Below are positions 41,797 to 52,706 of a DNA stretch of 64,000 nucleotides, in pieces. The notes beneath the pieces were generated by a model. That model saw only the letters and a program-made list of their open reading frames with translations. It made no database searches and was not told where the DNA came from. The translations under genes and the position numbers were made by a program. The DNA is taken from contig JAPDOI010000895.1 in assembly GCA_029168955.1 (NCBI GenBank), positions 186,001-250,000 on the forward strand, given 5' to 3'. Source of the DNA: Aplectana chamaeleonis (lineage: Eukaryota; Nematoda; Chromadorea; Rhabditida; Cosmocercidae). How positions within the stretch are numbered: the first letter of the stretch is position 1; every line of letters starts with the position of its first letter.

Positions 41797-42560
41797 CTCA
41801 GACAAACCGTCGCTCGGAGCGACACCGGCTCTTACCAATCATGACGTCATCGCCCAAACAGCGGCCGAGAGCGAACTGGCACCGCGGTCCCTGTCCCGAT
41901 CTAGTTCGCCCCTCGGCCGCTGTCCGGTCGCTCTCGGGGCGAAAGCGGTGCCAACTCCAGAGATAGATGGGCGTAGAATTGGTTGTTCTCTGAGTGATAA
42001 ACTGTGGGACCTCAGTGGCAGTGCGCCGGACGCCGGATAAAGTGTGCGGGACCCAATTGACGGTGCGCCGGACGCCGGATAAAGTGTGCGGGACCCAATT
42101 GACGGTGCGCCGGACGCCGGATAAAGTGTGCGGGACCCCACTGACAGTGCGTCGGGCGCCGGATAAAGTATACGGGACCCAATTGGCGGTGCGCCGGACG
42201 CCGGATAAAGTGTGCGGGACCCCACTGACAGTGCGCAAAACACCGGGCAAAGTATACGGGACCCAATTGACAGTGCGCCGGACGCCGGATAAAGTGTGCG
42301 GGACCTCACTGACAGTGCGCAGGACACCGGACAAAGTATACGGGACCCAATTGACAGTGCGCCGGACGCCGGATAAAGTGTGCGGGACCTCACTGACAGT
42401 GCGCAGGACACCGGACAAAGTATACGGGACCCAATTGACGGTGCACCGCACGCCGGATAAAGTGTGCGGGACCCAAATGGGAATACGTCAGACGCCGTGA
42501 AACGTATGCGGGAGCCAAGCGAAAGTGCGTCAAACGCCATAAAAAATGTGCGGGACCCAA
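41797..42560. repeat. 42-bp minisatellite with a unique 5' module, copy 1
   Basis: 41797-42005 is a GC-rich module (CTCAGACAAACCGTCGCTCG, CAGCGGCCGAGAGCGAACTG, GCGGTGCCAACTCCAGAGAT) also found at 45389-45555. It leads into about 12 units of 42 bp, each with a GTGCGCCGGACGCCGGATAA half and an AGTGTGCGGGACCCAATTGA half. All three reading registers stay open for long distances on both strands (252 codons on minus, 168 on plus), encoding 14-residue repeats such as KVCGTQLTVRRTPD. Confidence 0.88.
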
Positions 42561-42599
42561 ATGAGAATTCGTCAATTCCCAAATGGGAATTTTTCAAAT

Positions 42600-43140
42600 A
42601 TCCAATATTTTAGGTCGGTTTTGCACGCTATAGTCCGAACCACCTGCTGTGACCTGCAGAAAATTCTAGGAGTCGAGTGAAAAACGTTGAATTTGTGGCC
42701 AGCGCGCCCGAAAACTGGCGAAAAGTCGTGTTTCAAAGCGCCTTATGCGTGTAAGGTTATGCCCGTAAGAAAGTGAATGATTGTGGCTTCATCATATCCT
42801 TTCTCCCATTGTACTGAAGAGTGGAGTGGAAATTAAACAATGGATGTGTTCCATGTAAGAAAGCCTGCTCCAATCGAAGTGGTTCCCAGCGGACAGCGTG
42901 TCCACACATGTCACCCACGGAAACGATTAGCCGTGGAGCGCACCGGTCGGCTGTGGAAATTCGCCGTGGAGCAGGCGGTCTCTTAAGTGTTAACTATGAT
43001 TTTCATTCTGGAGTTTCCCATTTGAACAATCTGTTCGGCGCCCTGTGTGGCTGAAATCACGACGAAACGGTGAAGAGCGTACTAAAACTCCTCACTTCTA
43101 CTGATGGTACTAATATTTTACAACACATTGGTAATGAAAA
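42600..43140. other. No supported feature
   Basis: About 540 bp with a short plus ORF (42821-43054) lacking splice or start support. A CGTGGAGC-type short repeat occurs at 42930-42975. Confidence 0.35.
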
Positions 43141-43147
43141 TACAGTA

Positions 43148-43486
43148 CCCGCGCTAAGTTTTGCAAAAACGGGGAGCATTTGCCAAACTTGGCGAAAAAG
43201 CGTCCGATGCATGTAACTTTTTCGAGCGAAGACGTTTTTGGATTCTTTTTTTGGACACAACACTTTGCCGCGCGCGACGTTTTTGTGAACGACCACAAAA
43301 ACAATTTTACTCAAAAAAAGCTAGTTCAGGGAACTTCGGTCCACGAAGCACATTATTATGTAGGAATTCGAGCGGTGAATATGATAGCGTTTTCAGAATC
43401 CAGAAACGTCTCCGTTCAAAAAAGTTAAATGCGCTTTTTTTCCAAGTTTGGTGAATGCTCCCCGTTTTTACAAAACTTAGCGCGGG
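43148..43486. mobile_element. Fold-back element with CCCGCGCTAAGTTTTG termini
   Basis: CCCGCGCTAAGTTTTGCAAA...GGGGAGCATTTGCC at the left is inverted at the right (GGTGAATGCTCCCCG...AAAACTTAGCGCGGG), with arms of about 58 bp in a 339-bp unit. The plus frame across it (97 codons) is a consequence of the arms and has no recognised domain. Confidence 0.78.
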
Positions 43487-43692
43487 TTTTGTTTTTCAAG
43501 TGATTGCGATAAGACGAATTGTCCTAATTGCAAGATTAATAACAAAACTCATATGTGGTCAGTAATTCCACCAGATTGAAAATATATACTGTAACTACTG
43601 CTCGTACTAATTGCAATTCTAACAAGTTAATATATTGTTTATCCTGCAAATAATGGGAATGCAATATGTTGGTCTTATAACTCGAAGACTTA

Positions 43693-44619
43693 AAGGCACA
43701 GGACACCCAGAAAATTATTTTTCAGATTCTATGCTTTTCTTTGAGACGGTCACACGCTGATCACAATGGTATCTCTGAAATTGTCCAAGACCCCTTATGA
43801 ACAGAGTTATGGCTCCTTAAAGGCAATATCCACGATAAAAATCATTTTCGAGTTTTCACCAGAGAACGAAGGTTTAGAGCCTGACTGATTCATCAGTGAT
43901 GAAAGAATCAAGAAAAACGCTGCGAAACATCCAAAAATTAGTTCTTCTTTTTGAAAGCCACATTTCAACGGTGGATCAGTTGCGCGGGCATGGGCCTGAA
44001 GTAGACAGTGTGTGCAGATGCGCCCCAATGCTAAAACTCAGCCCCACTCGCGCTCCAATGCTAATGAAAAGCGGACCAAACTGTTTCTTGGAAAATTCGA
44101 CCGCGAGCGGAATGGGCTAGCGCAAGCGGATCTCGGAGCCGATTAAAGCTCTTGTGGGCTCGTTTTTGTCCGTTCTTTCACCACTACTGCTCCAATCAGA
44201 CCCCGGCCTTTCGATTTCCGGTGGAAAACTGAAGACGAAATTTATCGTGGACACTGCCTTTAAAGATGCCTATAGTTGAGGGTGAAAACTGGTGGACGAG
44301 TTGTCTCATGCCTGCACTTCTCTTCATTCGTAATCGTTGCGCGAATTCAAGAAAGGATAAGGAGACCGGCAATGGACTGAAGAACGCGACGCGGTCGAAA
44401 TTCATCCATCCATCTAGCTGCTATCGAGTTCGAAAATCTGGTAGGGGGCCGGGCCTGTGGTGGTAAGCGAAGGGGGTCGGGCCTGTGGTGGCCGCTTATA
44501 TCCCGCTTATTTGGAGAAATTGAGATCTCGCACTTGGCACGTGTTATATAGGAGATGTCTACCATATACACATTCAAAAGGAAATCTCAGAATTCATGTC
44601 TGAGGGTGTACTGTGCCCT
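43693..44619. mobile_element. MITE, AAGGCACAG family, interrupted
   Basis: It starts AAGGCACAGGACACCCAGAA after TA and ends GAGGGTGTACTGTGCC. It is related to 10104-10590 in inverse orientation and split by the complete MITE 43820-44260. Its right end abuts the next MITE at 44620-44622. Confidence 0.78.
43820..44260. mobile_element. MITE, AAGGCAG family, nested
   Basis: The ends AAGGCAATATCCACGATAAA and TTTATCGTGGACACTGCCTT are flanked by TA. The host sequence on either side (GTTATGGCTCC...AGATGCC) rejoins into the segment seen unbroken in the related copy 10104-10590. Confidence 0.83.
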
Positions 44620-44621
44620 CA

Positions 44622-45086
44622 AAGGCACAGTCCAACCTCAAAATCATTTTTTTGCTTCCCATCTATCTTAAAAACGCTCCCACGCTGATTCCAATGGTGT
44701 CTCTGGAATCCTAAAAGAACCCCTTGGGAACGGAGTTACGGCCTCTCAAAAATTCAAGCTGCGGAAGTATGGTGGACGAGTTGTCCGAGTCTTGTAAACT
44801 TGGTCATTTGCAATCGATGTATGCGAGCGGACTTGAGTGGATGGAAAGGCTGAATGAAGGGAAGAACGGGGCTATTGATCAGAAATAATCGCTCATCCCG
44901 CCCCTGTTGAGCTCGGAAAATTGTAAAAGTGGCTTCCCGAGGTGAGCGCCCCAGGGTGACTTCCTCCTATATCTCCCTTATTTGGAAGAATCGAGTGCTC
45001 TTGATCGACAGGTGTTATATGAAAAGGGTCTACTTCACAATTATGTGGAAATCCCGGATTTCCTCCTCGAGCTTGAACTGTGCCTT
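44622..45086. mobile_element. MITE, AAGGCACAG family
   Basis: The ends AAGGCACAGTCCAACCTCAA and GAGCTTGAACTGTGCCTT have degenerate flanks (CA on the left, TG on the right). The interior is about 80% identical to 24297-24776. It sits back to back with 43693-44619. Confidence 0.8.
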
Positions 45087-45149
45087 TGAAGATAGGGTGA
45101 AGAAGCATTTGTAAGCTTTGATACATCCCTAGTGACCTGTTGATTTCAA

Positions 45150-45241
45150 TTATCACCAGCAGCGGAGCAGTGGGCCTCGGTGAAATATAACTAGTGATAA
45201 GGAGGTTTCGACGAAAAAGCCACCGCTCCGCGCTGTGATAA
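45150..45241. mobile_element. Tiny MITE with TTATCACCAGC termini
   Basis: The left end TTATCACCAGCAGCGGAGCA and the right end CCGCTCCGCGCTGTGATAA bound 92 bp with an inner GGCCTCGGTGAAATATAACT. It is related to 3479-3566. Confidence 0.5.
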
Positions 45242-45388
45242 CCGAAAACATGAGTTCACTTGGGATGAAACAGATTCTACCTATGATATTTCGAAACAAG
45301 ATATTAAAAATTATCTTTATGAACACTCCACAACATGCTTATCATGTGAAGTAGAAGTACAGATTCTAGATGATTTGGAAAGTAATGA

Positions 45389-45935
45389 ACTCAGGCAAAC
45401 CATCGCTCGGAGCGACATCGGCTCCTCCCAATTATGACGTCATGGCCCGGACAGCGGCCGAGGGCGAACTGGCACCGCGGTCCCGCTCTCGGGGCGACAG
45501 CGGTGCCAACTCCAGAGATAGATAGACGCAGAATTGGTTGTTCTGTGAGTGATAAACTGTGGGTCCTCAGTGGCAGTGCGCCGGATAAAGTGCGCGGGAC
45601 CCCACTGACAGTGCGCCGGACGCCGGACAAAACATACGGGACCCAATTGGCGGTGCGCCGGACGCCGGATAAAGTGTGCGGGACCCCAGTGACAGTGCGC
45701 CCAACGTCGGACAAAGTATACGGGACCCAATTGTTGGTGCGTCAAACTCCATAAAAAATGTGCGGGACCCAAATGGGATTATGTCAGACGATGTGAAACG
45801 TATGCGGGACCCAAAAGGGAGTGCGCCAGACGCCATAAAAAATGTGCGGGACCCGAATGGGAATTTTTCAGACGCCGTGAAAAAGTGTGCAGGACCCCGA
45901 AGGAGTGTACAGGATGTCATGAAGTGTTTGCAGGC
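45389..45935. repeat. 42-bp minisatellite with a unique 5' module, copy 2
   Basis: 45389-45555 repeats the module of copy 1 (CAAACCATCGCTCGGAGCGA, GCGGTGCCAACTCCAGAGAT, GTGATAAACTGTGG). It is followed by seven or eight units. Early units are GTGCGCCGGACGCCGGA-type, while the last (45870-45930) read GTGTGCAGGACCCCGAAGG and GTACAGGATGTCATG, the motif of the 27.5-kb array. One evolutionary family is implied. Confidence 0.85.
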
Positions 45936-46186
45936 CAAGCCTAGCCGTCATGGCGCCCCTTGCACAATCGGTTTCCTTTTTTTTTCTTGTCTTTTCGCTT
46001 TCTGTGACTACTCAGGCAGGATTATCGGATCACCTGACAAATTTCTGTCTTCTTTTGCCTCCCCGAATACAGCCACTGTGATTTCCCCGAGCTTAAGTCC
46101 GTTAACCATCATCCGGGGGACCATTGAAGAGTGCGTGGTGCAGTGGCAGACATGAAAAAACATGGTAAAGCGAATGATCACGTCCT

Positions 46187-46325
46187 AATGTATTTGTCAC
46201 ATGCACAGCCGGTATAAAAGGTGCCTCATCTCACTCGAGCCTCATTCGGCATTCTGATGCCTGCCCTGGAAGGTGACTTGGAGTCCCTCTCTGGAGGCAG
46301 CATATTCTTGACCGCTGGAGGATAG
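46187..46325 (+). promoter_or_regulatory. TATA-bearing leader module, copy 1
   Basis: GCCGGTATAAAAGGTGCC (TATAAAA at 46213) lies 44 bp upstream of an ATG at 46257 that begins MPALEGDL and stops soon after (TAG near 46323). The same TATA-to-ATG spacing and starting residues recur at 54939-54983. It looks like the 5' end of a mobile or multicopy transcription unit. Confidence 0.5.
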
Positions 46326-46329
46326 GGGA

Positions 46330-47570
46330 TCCCACACCTGGGGGGGAGCGGTTTTCAGCGCGGTCCGCAGGGAGGGTGGTTCCTCACCGCAGACCTCGAC
46401 GAAGGTTACGCCCTTGTTGCGGACCGAGGCGGAGATTTCTCTGCCGTGGACCGCGACATTCACGCACCTGTCGAGAAGAGGCAGATATAAAGAAAAACTA
46501 GGAGGAAATTTCGAAAATCGCCCGGACAGCGATCGCAGTGCCAAGTGCGACTGAATAGCAGGACTGCGGTAGCCCGTAGAGCGGCTGCTGTGGCCCGAGT
46601 AGATGGCTAATTTTCGCTCAGAGCGGAGAGACAGCGTCGCTTGAGTCGCTCTCCGGTCCCGCTCCGAGCGATGGTTTGCCTGAGTTGATGTTTTAGGCGG
46701 TGTCTATGCAAATCTCCATCTCAGACAAATCATCGCTCGGAGCGGGACCGGAGAGCGACTCGAGCGACGCTTTCTCTACGCTCCGAGCGAAAATTAGCCA
46801 TCTACTCGGGGACAGCAGTCCCGCTCGGAGCGATCTTCGGTCCCAACTGGCACTACGGTCCCTGCCCGGGCGATTCTCGAAATTTTTCTAGCTGCTATTT
46901 TTCTTCATTTCCGCCTCTTCTGGAGAGGATTAAGCCTCTTAAGAGGATAAGGTATTTGTTACAGCCTGTGGGCCAGGAAGTTAATCCTTCCAGAGGCCGC
47001 AACAAGGATACCATCCCAGAATGGTCCGCAATGAGGAAGCCTTCCCCACCAAGGGCCATGGGGATCCCCTCGGCCACCAAAAATTGTCTTCCTGAGAGTG
47101 ACCCGTGGACCGGCCCCTTCCCTAGTCAGTGGCAGCAGGGAAAGGCTCGCCGTTGTTTAGCATGCTCGTCTGAAGCCATGTTTTGACTGCACCTGGTCGT
47201 CGTTGCGGCCATGCGGGGGACAACTGTTCCTTTTTCATCGTCCTACATCGCTGGGTCGGAGCGGCGAAATCCTATGTTTTACTGCTTCGCTGCTGGAAGA
47301 GCGATTCTCGATGGTCGCTGATCATCGCTCCATCGCTGCCATTATGGCAGGGATAGAGCGATTGCCAGCGAATGACACGTTTCGTCTAGTAAACGTTGAT
47401 CGTTTCACATGACTAGATCAGTGTTTACGAGTCGAAACGTGTTATTGACGACTAATAGCCATTAATTTCACTGATTGATGAAATTCTTCGATCATCCGTG
47501 AGGCTATCCACAACGAACAAAATCGCTGCCGCTGCCAGATCGCTGCAGCAGCCGGTGCAAAATCGCTGCG
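46330..47570. repeat. GC-rich repeats with an inverted pair at 46608-46805
   Basis: 46608-46695 (TGGCTAATTTTCGCTCAGAG...GCGATGGTTTGCCTGAG) and 46721-46805 (CTCAGACAAATCATCGCTCG...CGAAAATTAGCCA) are inverted copies. Their core GTCGCTCTCCGGTCCCGCTC also relates to the 5' modules at 41797 and 45389. 47377-47441 is another short palindrome (ACACGTTTCG...CGAAACGTGT). No gene was found here. Confidence 0.5.
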
Positions 47571-49437
47571 TTGAAAAACAGCAGCGATGAAGTCAAAACT
47601 GGGCTTGAGAGAGGCGCATGCGACGGCCGCCTGCCACGCACGCCGACCTTATGGTTCACCAGTCGCTTTCGGACACACTTTATACACTCTCCTCATGGAT
47701 CGGACTGGTACTTTGCGTCCTTTATTGTGCGTTTGCCCAAACTCTGTCACGTATGTCATAATCAGGGCCGTGCGGAATCTTCTTCAAGATTTTCGGAAAC
47801 AGGAACGGAAGAAAAGTGGCCAAAAAACACCGGAAACGAAAATTCGGAAACGGAAGAGACTAAATAATTTGGGTTTCTTTCATTCTCACGATTCGCTGCT
47901 GCTCATTGCCCGCAGCTCTCATTCAATAACGAATTGCTTCAGTCAATAAACTAACATTTATTCTAAACACATTCGCTACGAGGCATTGAACGATTTCGAA
48001 GTCTCGCTTCTGGAAATCCGGAAAGGCACCCTCTAAAAATACTTATTATATGCAGCCGCCCTTCAGGGGTGTGCGGTGATTGCCGTATGCCGACTGCAGT
48101 TTGCTGGCCGTCCTGGAGTTCGCCGTTGCCGTTTGCCGAAATTCTGTTTTTCGTAGCCGCACACCTCTGGTGTACAAGTAGAGTGGAAATGAAGGGTAGA
48201 TTGCACAATCTATTTCGTGCAAAAGTGCAAACGACGCAAAGAGGACCTACCGTGCGCCACACTGATGCAACTAGTCCACAACACCTTAGGCCCTGTTTCT
48301 AGGAAGCAAGTTCATGAAGAATAAAATCTTGTTAAAGTGAATTAAAGGTTTTCTCCATGTTAACTACCCAAATAAAGGCAAAAATGTGTTGTGCGCCAAA
48401 ATCCACTCACCCTTCAAAATTTGCGCTGGAATTTCTGTCGCCCTCAGAACCCAAGATTGAGTTTTTACTTACATCAGAGGATTTAGAATATCGAGACTTT
48501 CTGCCTAAACGCAGTCTAACGGCCCTAGCCACCTAAACACGGAAGTGAGACCTGATTGTAGTTTTTTGGAACATTACGGCAGGTTACGGTTGTTATAATG
48601 TAATTTGGCTACAATAAACTAACGATTTCCGAACGCGAGTTACAGAGCCCGGATCCCAAGTTCCGAAGCTTTTACTGCAAAAAATTCTTCCATGGTGTTT
48701 TTGAAGATCAACACAAATGTGAGCGGTGTTTTTGTAACAGTTCATCGACAAGAACTGTTATAAGAAAGGGAAGCAACTACTACGAACAGGAAATCAACGA
48801 AGGAGATGTCAACACCAACTCAGACATTGGGATTGGCGGACCGCCGACATTTACCTGGCGAGCAAAAATCATTCCCGGTGTCGGACAGCCATTACCCGGC
48901 GGTCCGCCAAAACCCTGCCAGCGGTCCGCCAGGACGCTGGTCGACCGCTGGCAGTCTCCTGGCTATTACCTGGCGCCCGCGGTCCGCCAATCTCTTGCCA
49001 GACCGATGACTCGGGGTGGTCCCTCACCGCAGATCATTGCGTAGGAGATCGCCTACGCAGCGATCTGAGGTGAGGCACCCACCCCACTGGCATTTAGCTG
49101 GCAATTGGCAATTACGAGGCCAACAGCTGGCTTTTTTTGGCATCTCGGTTGGAGCTAGCGACACACCGCTGGCGAAAGTGTGCAGCTGCCTGAAAGCTGC
49201 GGGATAACTTGCTTTCAGCTGGCAAGGGCGATCAATCCTCGAAATTATCGAGCGCATAAAACGCAGTTATCCACCAATCGGCACTCGGCTGGCGCCTAAC
49301 CGCCCAGTGGCCTTCGCTTGGCACTGAGTCGTCACATGACTGGCACTTGAGAAAGTTGACGACTACTCACGTTTTAACACATTATAGCTTCAGAATGGTT
49401 GGATTCCTCAGCTTCATGGTAGAATATTGATAACTGG
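47571..49437. other. Repeat-rich, no gene called
   Basis: 47765 onward begins CAGGGCCGTGCGGAATC followed by CGGAAACGGAA motifs, like a diverged hAT-type end. 48800-49330 is a mosaic of GGCGGACCGCC/GGCGGTCCGCC and AGCTGGCA(A/T)TT short inverted motifs. The overlapping plus ORFs at 47571-47949 have no supporting splice context. Confidence 0.4.
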
Positions 49438-49487
49438 TAATGTAGTCTGAAGCTGCTTGCGTAGAGATAAATCACCAAATCCCTTTA

Positions 49488-49526
49488 TCCGCAATGTTTC
49501 GGGTCATAGACCCTTCATCAGGCGAC
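49488..49526 (-). ncRNA. Hammerhead ribozyme-like motif, left copy
   Basis: On minus: CGC, CTGATGA, AGGGTC-TAT-GACCC stem II, GAAAC, ATT, GCGG. Both conserved boxes (CUGAUGA and GAAA) are exact, with a very short stem III as in Penelope-element hammerheads. Base 16.2 is A here, where the other copy has G, weakening stem III. Confidence 0.6.
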
Positions 49527-49717
49527 TGTAATTTATAACATCACATCAAATCATTTTCAGCAAAGAAGAGATGATACGAATTCAGAAACGCACGCGTGGG
49601 TGGGGCGGGAAGGTTATCGTTACTTCTGCGACCGGCTCGTAACCCACGTGGATGACAGAAAACCCTTGTTGGTGGGATGGGCCAAATGCGTGGTCAATGA
49701 TCGATATCATCCTCTAA

Positions 49718-50342
49718 TTACTTTGCGATGTTAACAATCTCAATGCCTCTCTCATCTCTTCTCGATTGTTCATGGGCGGTGAAAGCCGTTTTAATTCCAG
49801 TGCCTCCCGTATTTTCCGTTCCGCGGTGTCCGGAATGTTCATGTGGATGATACTCGTTGTCATGGTAGGCAAGCTGTCGTTGAGATGTCTTGTTAACCTG
49901 TGTTTCGAAAAGGCACTGTTTGGGTATGTTTGAGGAGTTCGTAGACGTCACATTCAATTTTGTACACCACGTCTCGAATCTGACATATTTTTCTATCAGC
50001 AGCGCAGTAGGTGCAACCTCTCCTCACACATCTGTCTTCATACGGTCTTGACGACGTATGGAGCTGACGGAGCGTTGGCGGAGGACGGAATACCAAACGG
50101 AGTGGAAGGGCGGATCTCCGTACAGCTAAGTTTACATCCTTGGCAAACGACTCGCTTACGTAGGGGAGGACTAGATTGGTGTTAAACAGAGGGTGCCGAA
50201 ATGGTCGCCAGGTCTGAACGTTGTTTTCAACGTAGCCGTTTTCATTCAGAATAAGCGCTGTTCGTGTCTCTACGTCTTCCTTCTTGTCGGTTGTCAGATT
50301 TCTTGCTGTTCGTACCAAATTCTGAACCACGCTGCTCTTCAT
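49718..50342 (-). pseudogene. GIY-YIG endonuclease domain, deleted
   Basis: In frame with the RT after one TAG. It holds the linker (SSVVQNLVRTARNLTTDKKE) and the Cys motif CTYCAADRKICQI up to VYKIECDV, then jumps to YELLKHTQTVP and shifts frame. The missing segment is exactly the GIY-YIG core preserved in the right copy (YSGETGRPLRCRLDEH). Short homology (ACGTCT/ACTACGAACTC) at the joint suggests a slippage-type deletion. Confidence 0.85.
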
Positions 50343-50399
50343 GAAAAGAGGGTGGCAGTTACGTGAATGCAGCAGGATGTTTCTTGACGCGGGTTTTGA

Positions 50400-51542
50400 C
50401 TACCAGGCAGTTTGCACTTGATGGCCAGAGAGTTTGACTTCAGTATTCAGGAAGGGTAGGTAACCATCAGGTCCGGGTTCTTCAGCCGTTAACTTTACCG
50501 AATTGTGCCGCGCATTGAGATCCGATAGAACCTGACGCAGCGTTCCCTGTTCTTTGGCTACGATGAATATGTCGTCAATATACCGCCCGTAGAATATCAC
50601 ATCCGCCGTCAGAGTACTCCTTTCAAAGCTATCCATAAACAATATTGCCAGCAGAGGGGCGAGCCTGCTACCCATTGCTAGGCCACGTTTCTGGCGGTGG
50701 ACGATGTTATGGAAACTGAAGAAATTGAAATCGACAACAGCGGTGAGCAGTCTTTCGATTTCCTGTGGCTGAAGGCCATAAATGTGAATCTCTTGCTGGT
50801 TTCGACGGATTGAACTTCCACAAGCTGCCACTGCTGCGTTGGTGTCGACATTGGTATACAGAGAAGTAACGTCGAAGCTGTGATATTCCACATACGGAGA
50901 CGTCAAATCGGCATTCCCCAGGTCTTGTAAGAATTGGTCGGTGTTCACAAGGTGCGATGGAACAAACCGTAGAAGAGGTGACAATATCTGATGGAGAAAC
51001 CAACTAATCGCATCCGTAGGTCCATTACACGAGGACACGATGGGCCGAGTTTTGATTACCGCGTTTGTTACTTGCTGTCTTGGGCTGGTGGTGGGAAGCT
51101 TATGTGTTTTGACCAACTGATAATAGGTAGGCATAGTAGGGTGCGCAGAGATGAGTCGTTTGATGATGTTCCTGTCTATTTTCGAGCCCAGAATGTGCTT
51201 GATTGTCGAATTCAATAGCTTCAAGTTGGTATTGTACTCGCTCATGGAAGATACTGAATATATTTCCAGATCCGACAGTGCTTCCTGGCACAACGCAATG
51301 TCCCTATCTCGCGTCATAACGACAAAGCCACCGCATTTATCCCCAACGGAGAATAGCACAGTTGATTTCAGTTGAAGCGCTTTCCTGATACCCGCTCGTT
51401 CTGAAGCGGTCATGTTGTCTAGAGAACGAACTCTGCAATGGTTTTCGATAATGTGAAGAATGTCAGATTCCAACACCGCCAATCTTGCTGTCCATCTTGG
51501 TATTATTGTAGGAGCACAAGCTTGTTTTCGTGGAAACGGCAT
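50400..51542 (-). CDS. Penelope reverse transcriptase, left copy
   Basis: A 380-codon open frame. Motifs in order: KTHKLP (about 145), RPIVSSCNGPTDA (about 168), SFDVTSLYTNV with the first catalytic Asp (about 224), QKRGLAMGSRLAPLLA (about 286) and YIDDIF with the Asp pair (about 322), then LPFLNTEVKLSG. It ends at TAG after VQTAW. The frame continues after the TAG into the endonuclease region in both copies. Upstream it is separated from the N-terminal region by a TGA that the right copy lacks. Confidence 0.9.
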   Translation of the reverse strand: MPFPRKQACAPTIIPRWTARLAVLESDILHIIENHCRVRSLDNMTASERAGIRKALQLKSTVLFSVGDKCGGFVVMTRDRDIALCQEALSDLEIYSVSSMSEYNTNLKLLNSTIKHILGSKIDRNIIKRLISAHPTMPTYYQLVKTHKLPTTSPRQQVTNAVIKTRPIVSSCNGPTDAISWFLHQILSPLLRFVPSHLVNTDQFLQDLGNADLTSPYVEYHSFDVTSLYTNVDTNAAVAACGSSIRRNQQEIHIYGLQPQEIERLLTAVVDFNFFSFHNIVHRQKRGLAMGSRLAPLLAILFMDSFERSTLTADVIFYGRYIDDIFIVAKEQGTLRQVLSDLNARHNSVKLTAEEPGPDGYLPFLNTEVKLSGHQVQTAW

Positions 51543-51596
51543 TTTTGCTATTAGTTGATCTTGGCGGGTGGGTGCGGTCGATCCAATTTGTTCTTT

Positions 51597-52190
51597 TCAC
51601 CTCTGGGCATATGCGTATCTCTGTAAAGCAGTGATCACTTCTGTCTTCACCTTCTCATTGACGAGTGGACGAGGAGCAGAACTTGGACCAAGGTTTAATG
51701 CTGCTTCAACATCATCGTCAATAACGCTTCCGTCAATAATGGTGCAACGCCTCGGAGGTACAGCATTAGGGAGGATGAAACTACGAGATGGGAAGTTGTG
51801 ACGTTGCAACTCCTCCAACTTGCGTCTGAGCTTAGTCCTCGTCGTGGCTCTAAGGATATCACATGCTTGACCATGGTACCGGCACAGCAATCCCCAACAC
51901 TGATCACTCAGTAGCGTTCGTATTGTCGTTCTAAGTGTGACGATGTTTCTTATGCACTGCGAGCGATGTTGTTTCTGCTTGGTGATGGCAGACGAAAGGA
52001 GAGCTGCTCTCAGGTCGTTGACAGCGTGGCGCACAGCTTGCGTTCGATAAGCGCCAAAACGATTCAACATATTTCCGACGAAGGCAGGGGTCAAGCTGTT
52101 TTCAACGCAGCTCTGGAGGAAGAGAATAGACTCATCAAGATAGAGAGCATGTTGATGAAAGCTTACATAATTTAGCATGACTTGAATCGT
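51597..52190 (-). CDS. Penelope N-terminal region, left copy
   Basis: An open frame encoding SALRSISAKTIQ-like text through the spacer (LNYVSFHQHALYLDESILFL) and NRFGAYRTQAVRHAVNDLRA, down to VNEKVKTEVITALQRYAYAQ, then TGA. The open frame continues into the opposite arm by chance. The part between 52068 and 52191 is present only in this copy and shows that the right copy is truncated earlier at its 5' end. Confidence 0.7.
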   Translation of the reverse strand, partial: TIQVMLNYVSFHQHALYLDESILFLQSCVENSLTPAFVGNMLNRFGAYRTQAVRHAVNDLRAALLSSAITKQKQHRSQCIRNIVTLRTTIRTLLSDQCWGLLCRYHGQACDILRATTRTKLRRKLEELQRHNFPSRSFILPNAVPPRRCTIIDGSVIDDDVEAALNLGPSSAPRPLVNEKVKTEVITALQRYAYAQR

Positions 52191-52191
52191 T
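52068..52191. other. Centre of the Penelope palindrome
   Basis: A 124-bp single-copy spacer between the inverted arms. It is Penelope coding sequence of the minus copy, so the junction at 52191/52192 is where two 5'-truncated copies meet head to head. Confidence 0.8.
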
Positions 52192-52658
52192 TTGGCGCTT
52201 ATCGAACGCAAGCTGTGCGCCACGCTGTCAACGCCCTGAGAGCAGCTCTCCTTTCGTCCGCCATCGCCAAGCAGAAACAACATCGCTCGCAGTGCATAAG
52301 AAACATCGTCACACTTAGAACGACAATACGAACGCTACTGAGTGATCAGTGTTGGGGATTGCTGTGCCGGTACCATGGTCAAGCATGTGATATCCTTAGA
52401 GCCACGACGAGGACTAAGCTCAGACGCAAGTTGGAGGAGTTGCAACGTCACAACTTCCCATCTCGTAGTTTCATCCTCCCTAATGCTGTACCTCCGAGGC
52501 GTTGCACGATTATTGACGGAAGCGTTATTGACGATGATGTTGAAGCAGCATTAAACCTTGGTCCAAGTTTTGCTCCTCGTCCACTCGTCAATGAGAAGGT
52601 GAAGACAGAAGTGATCTTTGCTTTACAGAGATACTCGTATGCCCAGAGGTTAAAATAA
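52192..52658 (+). pseudogene. Penelope N-terminal region, right copy
   Basis: Encodes RFGAYRTQAVRHAVNALRA through KLEELQRHNFPSRSFILP to LQRYSYAQRLK, then TAA. The left copy has Glu at the TAA position but a TGA two codons earlier where this copy has Leu. The two stops therefore arose independently, and the parent ran straight into the RT (52707 is in frame). Confidence 0.8.
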
Positions 52659-52706
52659 CAAATTGGATCGACCGCACCCACCCGCCAAGATCAACTAATA
52701 GCGAAA

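Larger units (their letters stand above)
49438..52067 (-). mobile_element. Penelope-like retroelement, left copy (minus)
   Basis: Near-identical inverse of 52192-54896. On minus it carries an N-terminal region, a reverse transcriptase and a damaged GIY-YIG endonuclease, and ends with a hammerhead-like motif at 49488-49526 before TAATGTAG. Compared with the other copy it lacks about 82 bp in the endonuclease and extends about 124 bp further upstream, through the spacer 52068-52191. It is a member of the Penelope order, with the RT and C-terminal GIY-YIG arrangement. Confidence 0.92.

Noticed and set aside
41839..42597. 252-codon minus and 168-codon plus ORFs over the second array
   Set aside because: Same reason: three overlapping registers are open at once, which is a property of the repeat.
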